A stretch of 64,000 bases of DNA from Ascarosepion bandense (GCA_037127315.1 JBBBDQ010001186.1:2018501-2082500), one strand, 5' to 3'; shown: positions 12,074 to 23,804, counted from the first letter of the stretch. Numbers and translations are program-made. Notes: generated by a model from the letters alone, not told the origin.

Positions 12074-12577
12074 AAACAACAGTTATTTGATTAAACATGT
12101 ATTAATAGAAAGGACAGGAATTGTCTATTTTGAGCCTTAAATGATATCGAATGTCATTTTATACAAGGAAACATATAAAAGAACCTGCCGAAATTGTGTT
12201 ATTTTAGGAAGATCTTTATATCAGCATTATATAGTCGTGATGATATATTGGTCGTTTTTAAGGAAAAGTTACAATATCGAGAATTAGCCAATGTAAAACC
12301 AAGGTTCATTTTAAACCCCAGGACGTTAACGACATAAACGTTTCACTGCTTGTCTTTCGACTTTCTCCCTACTTTCCTTAATAACGATCAACAACGGTCA
12401 AAAGTGCTTAGAACATTACACACAATTTCGGCAAGTTCCTTTACAAGAGTTACCAGATATCGAATGCGATATTCGGCACAAGAAAATAACCACAAAACTC
12501 AAAACATACAATCCTTGTTTGTTCTATTTAATAAAATACGTATAGATATACACATTACAAACACATATTGATTACAT

Positions 12578-12584
12578 GCGCGAG

Positions 12585-12663
<79 letters not shown>
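12578..12663. repeat. Compound CA/TA microsatellite
   Basis: A CA run beginning after 'GCGCGAGCACG' and ending in a short TA run. Confidence 0.95.
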
Positions 12664-12784
12664 CTTAATGGTAGTAAGAACAAATGGTTTCACACTGTAC
12701 AGTTCGTAGCATTTATTTTTTAACAGTGCTCGATAACTAGTTTTAAAAAGATTTTTTATAAACTCCACTAAAGAAAAAGAATAT

Positions 12785-12788
<4 letters not shown>

Positions 12789-12829
<41 letters not shown>

Positions 12830-12962
12830 GAAGTAAAAATTCCAAAATTTAATTTCCTTGGATGGCCATTTCAGCGAGAACATTCTCGCTTCAAGAGAAT
12901 TTTCTCGCTGAAATGGCCATCCAACGAAATTAAATTTCGGAATTTTTTAATTACTTTATATA
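12789..12962. mobile_element. Short foldback element beside a TA tract
   Basis: A TA run (12789-12826) is followed by two inverted arms of about 60 nt. The left arm contains GGATGGCCATTTCAGCGAGA (from about 12859) and the right arm its reverse complement (ending near 12925). The outer parts match through TAATTTC/GAAATTA and AAAATTCC/GGAATTTT. The spacer, which itself contains CATTCTCGCTTCAAGAGAAT, is short, so transcripts would fold into a strong hairpin. No coding capacity is present. Confidence 0.75.
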
Positions 12963-13026
12963 TTTGGCTCTGTAAATAGATCGTGTTTTGGGATTTTACC
13001 TATTCGCTCATCCTTTTTCGATTTAA

Positions 13027-13027
<1 letters not shown>

Positions 13028-13110
<83 letters not shown>
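13028..13110. repeat. Compound (TAA)n-(TA)n microsatellite
   Basis: About 13 TAA units followed by a TA run. After it, a 'GTACCTATTAT' phrase occurs twice. Confidence 0.95.
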
Positions 13111-13113
<3 letters not shown>

Positions 13114-13422
13114 ACCTATTATAAGCTAAAATATACTGATTGTACCTATTATGAGTTAAAATATATTTTTCCACTCATTTCTGTCTGTTTGGATGGAAAA
13201 TTTGAAGGACATTTTTTCACGTTTCTTTTTATCACTATGCAGCCATAGTAAAATGCAAGCATTCGTCCAATTAATACGAATCCGGTTTTGTTTGGCTAAT
13301 GTAGACTTTTGCTCTTCTTAAATGAAATTTTTTCCCTGGTGATGCCGGGTCATCGGTGAAACAATTTCAAGTATAGGTGTTAGAAATTGTCTTGTCTTTT
13401 CATCAAATTTTCATTCAGCATT

Positions 13423-13440
13423 ACATACACACACAGACAT

Positions 13441-13520
<80 letters not shown>
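13423..13520. repeat. Compound (CA)n-(TA)n microsatellite
   Basis: A CA run of about 65 bases passing into TA. Confidence 0.95.
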
Positions 13521-14112
13521 GATACATAAGTGACGAAGAAAAATGTGTGAGTTAAAACTATTGTTAATAATTGATATTTAAAACAAATTCACAATATTGA
13601 ATATTGGAATATCAAGAAAAATCAATTAGAATTTTGTATTTTTTAAAATCGGATATTGATTTATATTGGTTTATCTACACGAGTGAAGTTCTCTTTACAT
13701 CGGAGTTGATTTTACAAATATTTCAAAAATATGTTTGCGTATGTGACAGATGAAAAAGATTTATGTTTCATTGATTATCCTCATTACACACGCGCGCACA
13801 TGCACACACACACACACACACACTCATGTATATGTTGATTTCTATGTCGACACTGTCTATGTCTACGAACGCACTATCTTCGATATTGAACACTTACTCG
13901 CCACAGATATAGCAAATGTTTAATTTATATACATAGATACATGTATCAGTTTAAAAATGCGATATTTTCTGGGAAACTACGCCCAATATCATATATAATA
14001 TTTTTGTAGATTGACTCGGCGTGGACATAGTAATCAACACTGCAGTGTGACTGCCAGTAGCACATAGATCACTTGAGGCTTGAAACTGGTAGTCGCTATA
14101 CAGTGCTGAATG
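13521..14112. other. No gene seen
   Basis: AT-rich DNA with a short CA run near 13790-13822. No coding exon or known repeat was recognised. Confidence 0.5.
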
Positions 14113-14160
<48 letters not shown>

Positions 14161-14399
14161 GCCAGTCTATTTATATCTATCTATCTATGCCAGTCTGTTC
14201 TTATCTATCTATCTATCTATGCCAGTCTGTTCATATCTATCTATCTATCTATCTATGCCAGTCTGTTCATATCTATCTATCTATCTATCTATCTATGCCA
14301 GTCTATCTATCTATCTATCTATCTATGCAGTCTGTTTCTATCTATCTATCTATCTATGATCTGTTCATATCTATCTATCTATCTATGCCAGTCTGTTCA

Positions 14400-14448
<49 letters not shown>

Positions 14449-14638
14449 GTCTGTTCACTTATCTATCTATCTATCTATGCCAGTCTGTTCATATCTATCT
14501 ATCTATCTATGCCAGTCTGTTCATCTATCTATCTATCTATGATCTATCTATCTATCTATCTATCTATGTATTCATTCATATCTATCTATCCTGCCAGTCT
14601 GTTCATATCTATCTATCTATCTATATGAGTCTGTTCAC

Positions 14639-14674
<36 letters not shown>

Positions 14675-14687
14675 GCCAGTCTGTTCC

Positions 14688-14759
<72 letters not shown>

Positions 14760-14768
14760 GCCAGTCTG

Positions 14769-14813
<45 letters not shown>

Positions 14814-14824
14814 GCCAGTCTGTT

Positions 14825-14889
<65 letters not shown>

Positions 14890-14900
14890 GCCAGTCTGTT

Positions 14901-14961
<61 letters not shown>

Positions 14962-14974
14962 GCAGTCTGTTCCT

Positions 14975-15013
<39 letters not shown>

Positions 15014-15090
15014 GTCTGTCTGTTCATATCTATCTATCTATCTATCTATGCCAGTCATTCATATCTATCTATCTGTCTGCAGTCTGTTCA

Positions 15091-15137
<47 letters not shown>

Positions 15138-15211
15138 TATCTATCTATCTATGTATGTATCTATCTATCTATCTATGCCAGTCTGTTCACTTATCTATCT
15201 ATCTATCTATG

Positions 15212-15253
<42 letters not shown>

Positions 15254-15324
15254 GATCTGTTCATATCTATCTATCTACCAGTCTATTCATATCTATCTAT
15301 CTATCTATGTATATGATCTGTTCA

Positions 15325-15383
<59 letters not shown>

Positions 15384-15429
15384 GCCAGTCTGTTCATATC
15401 TATCTATCTATCTATTACCCATTCATTCA

Positions 15430-15477
<48 letters not shown>
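14113..15477. repeat. CTAT tetranucleotide array with recurrent 'GCCAGTCTGTTCATAT' interruptions
   Basis: About 1.36 kb of CTAT repeats is broken roughly twenty times by variants of one phrase, GCCAGTCTGTTCATAT (for example from 14161, 14221, 14377 and 15384). The array therefore has a higher-order structure and is not a plain microsatellite. Four-base units never create stops in this composition, which explains the long apparent reading frames; they are not genes. Confidence 0.95.
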
Positions 15478-15479
15478 CG

Positions 15480-15912
15480 TGAAATCGAATTTTAAAAAGA
15501 GTACTGGCAATTATTCTATACTTATTATTTGTTAAAGTTATCAAGGATAGTTTCATATGCTATATAAAATTTCTTAATTTATTTAAAATATGATTGTATA
15601 CGATCATGAAATGGAAATGCTTGATGATATACATATATCTGTTTTGAATAAAGTCTATCATGTGATGAAATGCGTCGGATAAATTTAGATACAGCTTTCC
15701 TCTTGTTTTTCTTTTCTTTTAGTCATGAATGTATTATCGAATTTGCCCATATACATATACAGTTCACATTTCTTTCCATATATATGCACACACACATATA
15801 CGCAACTTGCAGTTCAGCGCAATCTCCCTCTCTCTTTCTCTCTGAACATAAAATTTGGCAGATGTTATCCGTTCATTACGAAGTTAATGCATTTGAATAT
15901 ACATATATATAA
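15480..15912. other. No gene seen
   Basis: AT-rich spacer between the CTAT array and a SINE, with a short CT-rich patch near 15825-15842. Confidence 0.5.
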
Positions 15913-15913
15913 T

Positions 15914-16186
15914 CAGTCAGTTAAGTGCCATACGTGAAACACGTTTTGGCGATCATGTCTCTTTCGAGACATGACTGACTGGGCAGAAGATTTTTCAGCA
16001 GTATGTTGCCATTAATTTCTGCGGTGAACAGATTGTTAATCTGTCCTGCTATTTAACCCATAACTGGAGGTATTAATATACCTTTCCCAATGATGTTCGC
16101 GTGTAAGTGAATGCAACGAATTAAACTGGAATTAGAACTCAGCTCTCCGAATTCTCATTCCGAGCCGATATCCCCTACACCACAAT
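15914..16186 (-). mobile_element. tRNA-derived SINE, copy 1
   Basis: The sense strand is minus. The tRNA-like head is at 16186-16120, with an A-box-like 'GTAGGGGATATCGGCTC' and a B-box-like 'GAGTTC'. A body of about 200 bp follows, ending in 'GGCACTTAACTGACTG' at 15914. A 9-bp hairpin near the tail (TCATGTCTC/GAGACATGA) has a GAAA loop in the sense strand. The same family is at 27.2, 41.6, 43.8, 52.0 and 53.9 kb, with partial copies at 44.6 and 49.7 kb. Such elements depend on a partner LINE for mobility. Confidence 0.8.
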
Positions 16187-16189
16187 ACA

Positions 16190-16310
16190 TACATATATAA
16201 TATCTCCTTTATAAGATGCAATATAAAAAAGCGTCAAATTTATTCTTTCTTACAGACGTTATTGCGATAAAGTGCGGATAACGTCTGCGAAACATGAAAT
16301 TAACATTTGA

Positions 16311-16355
<45 letters not shown>

Positions 16356-17205
16356 TACATATATATAATGGCAGCTGCTAGAGCAAAAATAAAAGAAAAA
16401 ATACAAAAAGATAAGTAATATGAATTAATATTGAAATTGAAAATAAATATTGATAGGGTTTCGGTATTGCTGACTTTCCAAGAATTCAATCAAAGAAGAT
16501 TGTAAAGAGCCAATCGTCTATTTAACACGATTGCTTACTTGCCGATATTGGACATCATAAATTCAAATGCGTCATCAACGTAGTTCCATGGCAGTTATGG
16601 TAACTTGGTCCTGTTTTTGCTATTGTTTTACGCAGATCAAAGTTTAAGAAAACCTTATTTTGATACAGTGGGGGGAAATGATTAAAAACAAAACCTATCT
16701 AGATTATCAAATGCAGAGAAACTAAAGTCGCGAAAATAAACTTGAGACTCATTGTGCTGTAGGCGAACTTATGTGTCAGCGAAACTTAGTTTACTTGGTT
16801 TCGATGTATATACAGGCTTTTAAAACTTATTTCTCTAGTGTTTCTATTATAAACTAACCATTGCTTAGTGCTATATCCAAACCAGCGTAGACCTATATTA
16901 ACGTACAATACAACCTGTTTTGTCAAGTATTTTTATTGTGTCAGGAGTGTCGTTTAGCATAATCTGTACTGCAGAATATCTTATATAAAAATAGACTTGC
17001 GACGCCTATAAATGACTATAAAGCGTAATTATAGTTACCTATTTCAAGTGAATGGCAATTTCATAAATGGGCCAGCACAGCCAGATAACAATGCCATAAA
17101 AATGAAGCAGCAGAAGTGTTAATATGTTTTATTATTGTTTCTTGATTATTTCTTAAAGCGAAAATACGTTTAATAATTACTGAGTTTCAAAAAGTTAACA
17201 GAAAT
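16190..17205. other. No gene seen
   Basis: Contains a CA run at 16313-16350 and otherwise unique-looking AT-rich DNA. No exon or transposon was recognised. Confidence 0.45.
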
Positions 17206-17208
17206 TAT

Positions 17209-17244
<36 letters not shown>

Positions 17245-17247
<3 letters not shown>

Positions 17248-17481
17248 AAAACAGAAATAGGAATTGTTCCAATGAAAGAAATTTGTGTAGGTAAAAAAAG
17301 TGTGAGAGGCCGTGAACGTTTTGTTTAAAGTATAGATTTATTATCATTATTAATAATAATATTGAGATCTCGATATGTAAAGTCAGATATTTATTCGCCT
17401 GAAGAGAGTGAACTTGGGACTCGAAACATGTGTAGCGATACAAATATAATTATGGACATTTAATGTATTATACAAAAGATA

Positions 17482-17515
<34 letters not shown>

Positions 17516-17550
17516 TTACATTTTAAACAAAACCTCTACGTCTTCTCACA

Positions 17551-17553
<3 letters not shown>
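17245..17553. mobile_element. Ribozyme-bearing inverted-repeat element between TA tracts (family A)
   Basis: Inverted arms at 17300-17339 and 17512-17551 share GTGTGAGA and TTTTGTTTAAA and match over about 30 of 40 positions. TA runs lie immediately outside at 17209-17244 and 17555-17596. A TAA microsatellite sits inside the right half (17480-17510). The centre holds a complete hammerhead-ribozyme fold (17387-17447). No open frame was found, so the element would be non-autonomous. The arms are observed; calling it a mobile unit is inference from structure and from similar TA-bounded elements nearby. Confidence 0.6.
17387..17447 (+). ncRNA. Hammerhead self-cleaving ribozyme (family A)
   Basis: All core positions are present. 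CTGAAGA (17399-17405) gives C3-U4-G5-A6-N7-G8-A9. Stem II is GAGT (17406-17409) with ACTC (17419-17422) and a 9-nt loop; its first pair is the usual G-C. GAAA is at 17423-17426. Stem III is A17426-T17433 and C17427-G17432 with a 4-nt loop. The cleavage triplet is GTA, with the predicted cut after 17434. Stem I pairs GCGA (17435-17438) with TCGC (17395-17398), has an internal loop, then pairs AAATAT (17442-17447) with ATATTT (17387-17392). Hammerheads with such minimal stem III are known from Penelope-like retroelements and animal retrozymes. Activity is predicted, not shown. Confidence 0.78.
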
Positions 17554-17589
<36 letters not shown>

Positions 17590-17599
<10 letters not shown>

Positions 17600-17710
17600 T
17601 GGGAAGATCAGCCGGTTACGCTGCCATGGTTTCGACGTTTTTAGTTTCGTCAGGTAAAACCAAAAAGGTTAAAACCATGGTAACGTAATTGGCTGATCTT
17701 CCCAACTTAA
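17590..17710. mobile_element. Foldback element beside TA tract
   Basis: The left arm begins TTGGGAAGATCAGCCGGTTA (about 17599) and the right arm ends with its near-complement TTGGCTGATCTTCCCAA (about 17690-17706). Both contain CCATGG. Arms are about 35 nt and the spacer is short and A/T-rich. A TA run (17555-17596) lies on the left. Confidence 0.7.
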
Positions 17711-17865
17711 ATATCTAAAATCTTCACATGTTCAACGTTCTTTTTCCTTCAAACATGTATTGACCACTGTCTAATACAACTGTTTACTGGTTTTACTTAA
17801 ATCTAATTTAAATATTTAAATTTGACCTATAACTGTTTAGTATACATACATACATACATGCATAC

Positions 17866-17876
<11 letters not shown>

Positions 17877-17911
<35 letters not shown>

Positions 17912-17950
17912 CATATGTAAATTCGATATTTTACATTTGTGGAGTAACCA

Positions 17951-17994
<44 letters not shown>

Positions 17995-18033
17995 TGGTTA
18001 CTCCACAAATGTAAAATATCGAATTTACATATG

Positions 18034-18070
<37 letters not shown>
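17877..18070. repeat. Perfect long palindrome between and around TA tracts
   Basis: The left arm (about 17909-17954) and right arm (about 17992-18037) are exact reverse complements through TTCATATGTAAATTCGATAT and the following GTGGAGTAACCATTC. A central TA run (17955-17991) separates them and TA runs flank both sides. A CA/GT run follows at 18087-18120. The absence of arm divergence suggests recent origin or ongoing correction. Confidence 0.88.
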
Positions 18071-18118
<48 letters not shown>

Positions 18119-18379
18119 TGTAAGAGCGAACTCACTCTATATTAATTTGCCTGCTAGAGGAGCTTACTAACCCGTACCCAGTCCCATATATAATTATATT
18201 TACCATTAATGACCTTTGAGATTCAAATAGACGGGCTGGGATGATTATTCATTTTTTTGTGTAAAAATGATCCCTGGACATTCTTATTCAAATAACACCT
18301 CTTATTGAGATAGTTTGGAAATGTCCTCTCATCCTTTAATTTACGCTGAGAACAAAGTGTTTCGTTAATGAAAATTATA

Positions 18380-18850
18380 AAAAACTAGCAGTTTAGCCCG
18401 GTTTCACTCGGGTAGTTTAAGGAATAATAAGAATAAAAATACCTATGATGAATTTACATAGCAAATACTTACACAACGTCCACTCTCGTCACTTTTATAG
18501 AAATAGATAACAATGTAGAATGTCTCTATTAGATTAGGGTGAGAGGAAGAGGGGCAGCATATATAGATATAGATAATATAAAGTGGGGTGATCGATTCTA
18601 TATTATAATCAACATATAAACTGATCCCTGACTTTGTAGGGTGATAATATATATTTTCCTATTCCTAATTTTGGCTTTCTGAAACATTTCAAGGTGTCGT
18701 TAACGTTCTAAAAGTTTGATTTACATCTGAGCGCAACTCCCGTCGAGCTAGACCACAAAATGCAGACGCTAAGTCGAATCTATCAAGTAAACAAATACTT
18801 ACACAACGTCCACTCTCGTCACTTTTATAGATATAGATATTACAAAAGAT
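18380..18850. repeat. Dispersed repeat with internal duplication
   Basis: It starts with 'AACTAGCAGTTTAGCCCGGT', a type of phrase seen in many invertebrate interspersed repeats. The phrase ACTTACACAACGTCCACTCT occurs twice, at about 18468 and 18798, each followed by a 'CACTTTTATAGA(A/T)ATAGAT' phrase. No coding sense is seen. Family unknown. Confidence 0.5.
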
Positions 18851-18899
18851 TCCATCCACCGCTTTTAATCCAAGCGCCCCGTCCATTTGAAACTCAAGT

Positions 18900-19291
18900 G
18901 TCAGTAGAAAAGTAAAGGCAACTGTGTGTATGTCACGCTATTTGATCGTAGGTGTGTTCTCGTGCTTAACACTAGTACCATATTATCTGTTAGCAACTCT
19001 CCCGTCATCTGTCTGTCTGTCTGTAAATGCTGATGGTTTTCGAGTATATTCGTCTGCTAGGATGGCTATCTAATCCCTTTATACAGACACCCGTTTAGAT
19101 ACATGCTCGCTTATTCAACATCCACAGACCCTATCTGTGGGTTGAGCTGACCATAGTTTCGGTTTCTGGGCGATAGCGCATATTCTGGAGTGACGAAGAA
19201 TTTGAATAAAGTTGGTACGCTCAAACCCTCGGTCACGATGACTTTGACCTCATGCTAGCATAAACATTAGCGACTTCCTAACAGTTCTGTA

Positions 19292-19346
<55 letters not shown>

Positions 19347-20237
19347 TCACATGACATCATCATTATCATCATCATCATTACCAAACCCTGAACTCCTTCA
19401 ACCGTCAGTGGAAAATTGAAGGTACAAGAAACAGTCAACTCCGTTCAGGCTTATCTGTTGATCCGACATGGTGTTGCTTTTTGATTCTTCTTACCCATGA
19501 TCCTTTCAATGGGCTTTCAAATAGCTTAGCGGCGCCCACCTCCTCTCCAATATATATATATATATATATCTAAAATAGATTAATGATTTTATGTTCGTCT
19601 TATTGGTCATTATAACTCCCGAAAGATCTCAGAGTTAAATCTTTAAATTACTTGTTTTGTTCTGTATACTTGATGTTTTTCAAAAAGTTGCCGAGACTAA
19701 TACAAAAACCCAACACCACTCAAAAAAAAAAAAAAAAAAATGATATATATATTATAGCAAACCACTCCAAATCATATACCATTCCAATCCATACCAACCT
19801 CACCAAAATTTAAAAAAAAATGGAAAAAAAAAAAAATGGTCATCTAAATAAACCAACCATTTTTAAAGATTTTAAAAAAAGTATGATACCGTCCTTGTTT
19901 GCATAAAGATATTACCTTGTCTTTTTTTTTTAAGAAATAAAAAATAAGATATTTTCTGTGTAACTGTATTTTTGAATCCGTAAAACTTGGAATTTTATGC
20001 TCATTGTTCTTTTGCATTAATCCATACAAACTTTCTTGTCTTGAATTCACTCAAGGAAGAAACAACATTCAACAAATGTCGTCTCCTCTGATCGACTTTC
20101 ACAATTTGCAATACGCCATACAATTTTGTAAAGATCTTTTTTTATTTTGCATGTACACACATATATTATATATGTAGATAAATATATATGCATAGATACG
20201 CGCATATGAACACACATATAAGTATGGTCACATGCAC

Positions 20238-20297
<60 letters not shown>

Positions 20298-20399
20298 TGA
20301 TTGAAAAGTATGTTATGTATAATGGTCTCTTCCATCTAACTATAATTTTTACAAGACAGGAGAGTCCATAATACATAAAATAAGGAGTGATTTTTCAAT

Positions 20400-20448
<49 letters not shown>

Positions 20449-20570
20449 GTATATGTATGTATATATGTGCATATATAATGTATTATATATAATATATAAT
20501 GTGTGTGTTCGTGTGTATGTATGTGCGTGTAAATGTGTACATCAATGTGCGTATGTTATTTATTAACCGT
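18900..20570. other. 3' flank of the transporter gene; no further gene seen
   Basis: Contains a CA run at 19293-19341, short TA runs at 19549-19569, 20237-20272 (joined to a GA run) and 20405-20446, and poly(A/T) patches. On the minus strand AATAAA lies at 20564-20559, only about 14 bases past the stop, which is unusually close for the working poly(A) signal. The real 3' UTR probably extends further into this stretch. Confidence 0.45.
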
Positions 20571-20577
20571 TATGTAG

Positions 20578-20954
20578 TCACGGTGTTATGGTTTGTGATG
20601 GATAATCTTCCATTAGCGTCCGTTCGCATTGTTCGTTGACATCTTCCAAGCATGTCTGAATACTATTGTCTTGTTTAACAGTGCGATGGTGGCTAAATGT
20701 TGAGAGAGCCGAAGACGTACTCTCGCTGGTCATATTCAAATGGTTCCTTGTGGGTGCGGCCTTGTACATGACCAACGCTAAAAAGAAGAAGAATGACGAC
20801 AGGGCTTTCACAACCAGCGTCAGCGCCATCAGGTAGACCCCCATGCGCTCATTGTCGTAAAAGTAACACGATCCATTGTCGGAGCAGTTCCGTTGCCAAA
20901 GACGACAGGTTAGGTCGATCATTTTCCCAAACATGATGGGTCCAGGAATCGAGC
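20578..20954 (-). CDS. SLCO4A1-like: SLCO4A1-like, last coding exon (TM11 end, TM12, C-tail)
   Basis: The acceptor TTTTCAG ends at 20955; the exon begins with GC, which completes a split Gly codon from the previous exon. It encodes SIPGPIMFGKMIDLTC, where the conserved IPGP turn lies in TM11, then the extracellular segment RLWQRNCSDNGSCYFYDN with two potential N-glycosylation sites (NCS, NGS). TM12 follows (VYLMALTLVVKALSSFFFF and on), then a cytoplasmic tail of about 50 residues rich in Ser/Thr ending SQTITP. The stop is TGA at 20580-20578. The 377 bases are two bases of a split codon plus 125 codons including the stop. The tail is variable across the family; I recognise no PDZ-binding end. 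Confidence 0.93.
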
Positions 20955-21348
20955 CTGAAAATTAAAGCAAAACCAGTAAAGCAGTTACAAAAATGAAATG
21001 AAGTCAAATTAGGAAAATAACGAGAGATAAATACATGAACTTCAGCCAAATTGTTCTTCTTACCAATATTTGTACACAAGTGTTCTCGAAGATTTTACAA
21101 GTTTATGTTTAAAATGGCTAATCTATCAATAAGCTTCTTTAAGCTTATTGGTAAGTTATAGTTCTAACAGTAGTCATATTTCTATAAACATAAAAGAAAT
21201 AAAAAGGGTATTTTTACAGGATTTCACATAGAACAAGATAGATAAATAGGGAAACGCATTTTTTCTCGAATACTCAGGCCCATAGACAAAAATAAATACA
21301 CTGTCTCAAAATAAACGGAGCATCTACTCAAATATTGGTTATTAATAT

Positions 21349-21351
<3 letters not shown>

Positions 21352-21421
<70 letters not shown>
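21352..21421. repeat. CA microsatellite in the last intron
   Basis: An uninterrupted CA run of about 70 bases ending in ATACGCGCGCG. Confidence 0.95.
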
Positions 21422-21424
<3 letters not shown>

Positions 21425-21429
21425 GCGCG

Positions 21430-22010
21430 CGCGTTTATATTTACATTATTTACATCGTCCGGACTATTGTCTTCACCTTTATTGACACTACGTTTCAGCC
21501 GTTGTACGCAGCGGCCTTCTTTTTGATATACGTTTGAATATCAAACCAAACCCTTTATTTAGTTGACGGGGCTAGATTGTTCTGACTTCATATGTGCTAT
21601 GCTTTTCTTTGGATATATCAGTTTCAGTTATCTCCCTTTAGTAATTCAACTTTCCAAGTTTTTGTTCACCTCTACTATGTATTGAACTATTGAGGTATTG
21701 AACTCACAACTTTTTGGGTCAAGTCACTTTTTGGATTTTTCAACCAACGCTGTTATCTACTGGGTCATGTGAGTGAATTTTAGGGACTTATACAGCCTAA
21801 TATGTAAGTGACCAATTTTTTTGCCAGAGCTCATATTACAATTTCTGTTATTGTTTTTATTTTTATTTTTTATCTAGAAAGAAGATCGAAAACGTCGCGA
21901 GAAAATTTCGGAGCGTACAACGACCGAAACGTTGTGAACGTGATAAAAAGTTGAGGACAACAGACCGAACGTACATAATTACAATTCTTCATCTCAGAAA
22001 TATAGACAGA
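21430..22010. repeat. Two opposed family C dispersed repeats
   Basis: The left half (21430-21660) reads on the minus strand GGCCG ... CGGCTGAAACGTAGTGTC, and the right half (21880-22005) on the plus strand CGACCGAAACGTTGTGAACG. In both, the CUGANGA part is lost, so neither is a plausible ribozyme. A matching 'TGTGAGTTCAAT' phrase occurs in opposite orientations near 21695 and 22362, so the whole interval may be one larger inverted structure. Confidence 0.5.
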
Positions 22011-22639
22011 TCCACACCATTTTTGCTGATATAATTAAAAATGGACAATTTTATTAGTGATATGCGGACCTATCAAAAGGCTACATTATTTCAGATTGTT
22101 TAGACGAGGAATTTTTTATTAATAAATGCTATACTCTTTGGCCCATTTTGATTTTTTATAATCACAGCATTATGGCTGCTCTTCCCTCCGACTTATTCAG
22201 ATGTCTCTTCATACTCGGCAACCATTTTAGGTAATTTCAAACCGATATCCTTTATTCAATCAATGTTCTCATTTTTTATGATTATTCCACACTTGTGGAA
22301 GATTTCATATCCACGAGACCATGGATAAAGTGTTGGCTAAAACCTATTGATTTCGTTGACAGTTGTGAGTTCAATCCTTGTAGCTGGTAGTTCTGAAAAG
22401 TATTATACAGTCAATGAAAGAAAAAGACAAGCGTAGCACGTGCGTCTGTCTTCTTGAATATGGTAAAAATTAAGCCTTTTTGTTTTTTATTTTTATTTAT
22501 TTTTATCCTCTTTTATTTTGCCAGTTTTTGTATAATTTCTAACTTTCATGTCTAATTTGAAGGATTTTTTCCTTGCAGAAATCTCTTTGACAAGACTTAA
22601 CTAAGTTAAAACTTAGCAAGTCACTAACTTCTTTTTTTT

Positions 22640-23290
22640 TCTCAATTGGTGTAGATAGACTAAACTATCGCCCGGTTCACACTTCACCCACGTCTATTGA
22701 ACAGGTGAAAAGGCTCATCCCTTGTTCCTTGTTTAGGATGTGGTTTCCGGCTTTCTCTTTTCCAATCTTTTCACTCTTTTCTTTTTTTTTTTCAATTGGA
22801 GTAGATAGACTAAACTATCGCCCGGTTCACACTGGACCCTCGTCTATTGAACAGGTGAAGAGGCTCATCCCTTGTTCCTTGTTTAGGATGTGGTTTCCGG
22901 CTTTCTCCTTTCCAATTTTTTCACTCTTTTCTATTTTTTTTTTCATTTGGAGTAGATAGACTAAACTATCGCTCGGTTCACACTCCACCCTCGTCTATTG
23001 AACAGGTGAAGAGGCTCATCCCTTGTTCCTTGTTTAGGATGTGGTTTCCGGCTTTCTCTTTTCCAATCTTTTCACTCTTTTCTTTTTTTTTTCAATTGGA
23101 GTAGATAGACTAAACTATCGCCCGGTTCACACTCCACCCTCGTCTATTGAACAGGTGAAGAGACTCATCCCTTGTTCCTTGTTTAGGATGTGGTCTCCGT
23201 CTTTCTCTTTTCCAATCTTTTCACTCCTACGTAGCCCCCTGCGCTTCAGTGGCGTTACTGCCTTGCTTGGGGTGATATGATGAAAAAAAC
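22640..23290 (+). mobile_element. Four ~150-bp tandem monomers ending in a LINE 3' tail
   Basis: The phrase GTAGATAGACTAAACTATCG starts at 22651, 22801, 22952 and 23101, so the unit is 149-151 bp. The last monomer passes into TAGCCCCCTGCGCTTCAGTG and the tail GCCTTGCTTGGGGTGATATG, shared with the non-LTR family at 28.2-29.0 kb. A single-monomer version with the same tail lies at 37597-37775. The monomers are therefore either the 3' UTR of that LINE or a non-autonomous element borrowing its tail. Confidence 0.75.
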
Positions 23291-23804
23291 CCCCAAAAAA
23301 CACTAAATGAATAAGACTGATAAGCATTACATGATATGATTGATTTCGTCTAAGCATGAAAAGTGGGAAGAGAACAGTTTATTCCTATGGACTGAATAAA
23401 ATGTTCGGTTCAAAATTTCAAGAAGGTTGTCGAGTATGAAGAGAGACGCTCGAAGAAAGCAGAAAGGTAAAACGTTGTGAGTAGAACAGCTATGATGAAC
23501 ATGGTGGTCCGGAATAGCAAAGCATAATTAAATATTATTATATTATTATTGGCGTGCCAAACAGTCTTTCGAACTTAAAAGTAGATGTCATAGATATAGA
23601 GTTTTATATTTAGCAACTCGCATTTGTTATATTGCCATCATAATAGAAACATTAGTGAATCTGTGGGTAGTAAAAGTAAATTCGGGAAGTTGGTTTGATT
23701 TCATATTTTTTAAGGAACAACATTTTTTGCTAAGATTGAAAGCGCGTTATGAGTTAATACGAAATATTAATAAATCCGTGGAAAAGAAGGACAGAGTTTT
23801 TGAG

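Noticed and set aside
14073..15495. Open frames of up to 469 codons rich in SIYLSIYL
   Set aside because: Pure consequence of the CTAT repeat; all three forward frames are open in the same way.
17590..17710. CTGACGA...GTCGAAACC on the minus strand as another hammerhead
   Set aside because: No adjacent stem I; the pairing sequence lies about 50 bases away, and the stem III triplet is GGC. The foldback structure explains the symmetry.
20559..20564. AATAAA on the minus strand as the poly(A) signal of the transporter gene
   Set aside because: It is only about 14 bases past the stop codon; a longer 3' UTR is more likely.
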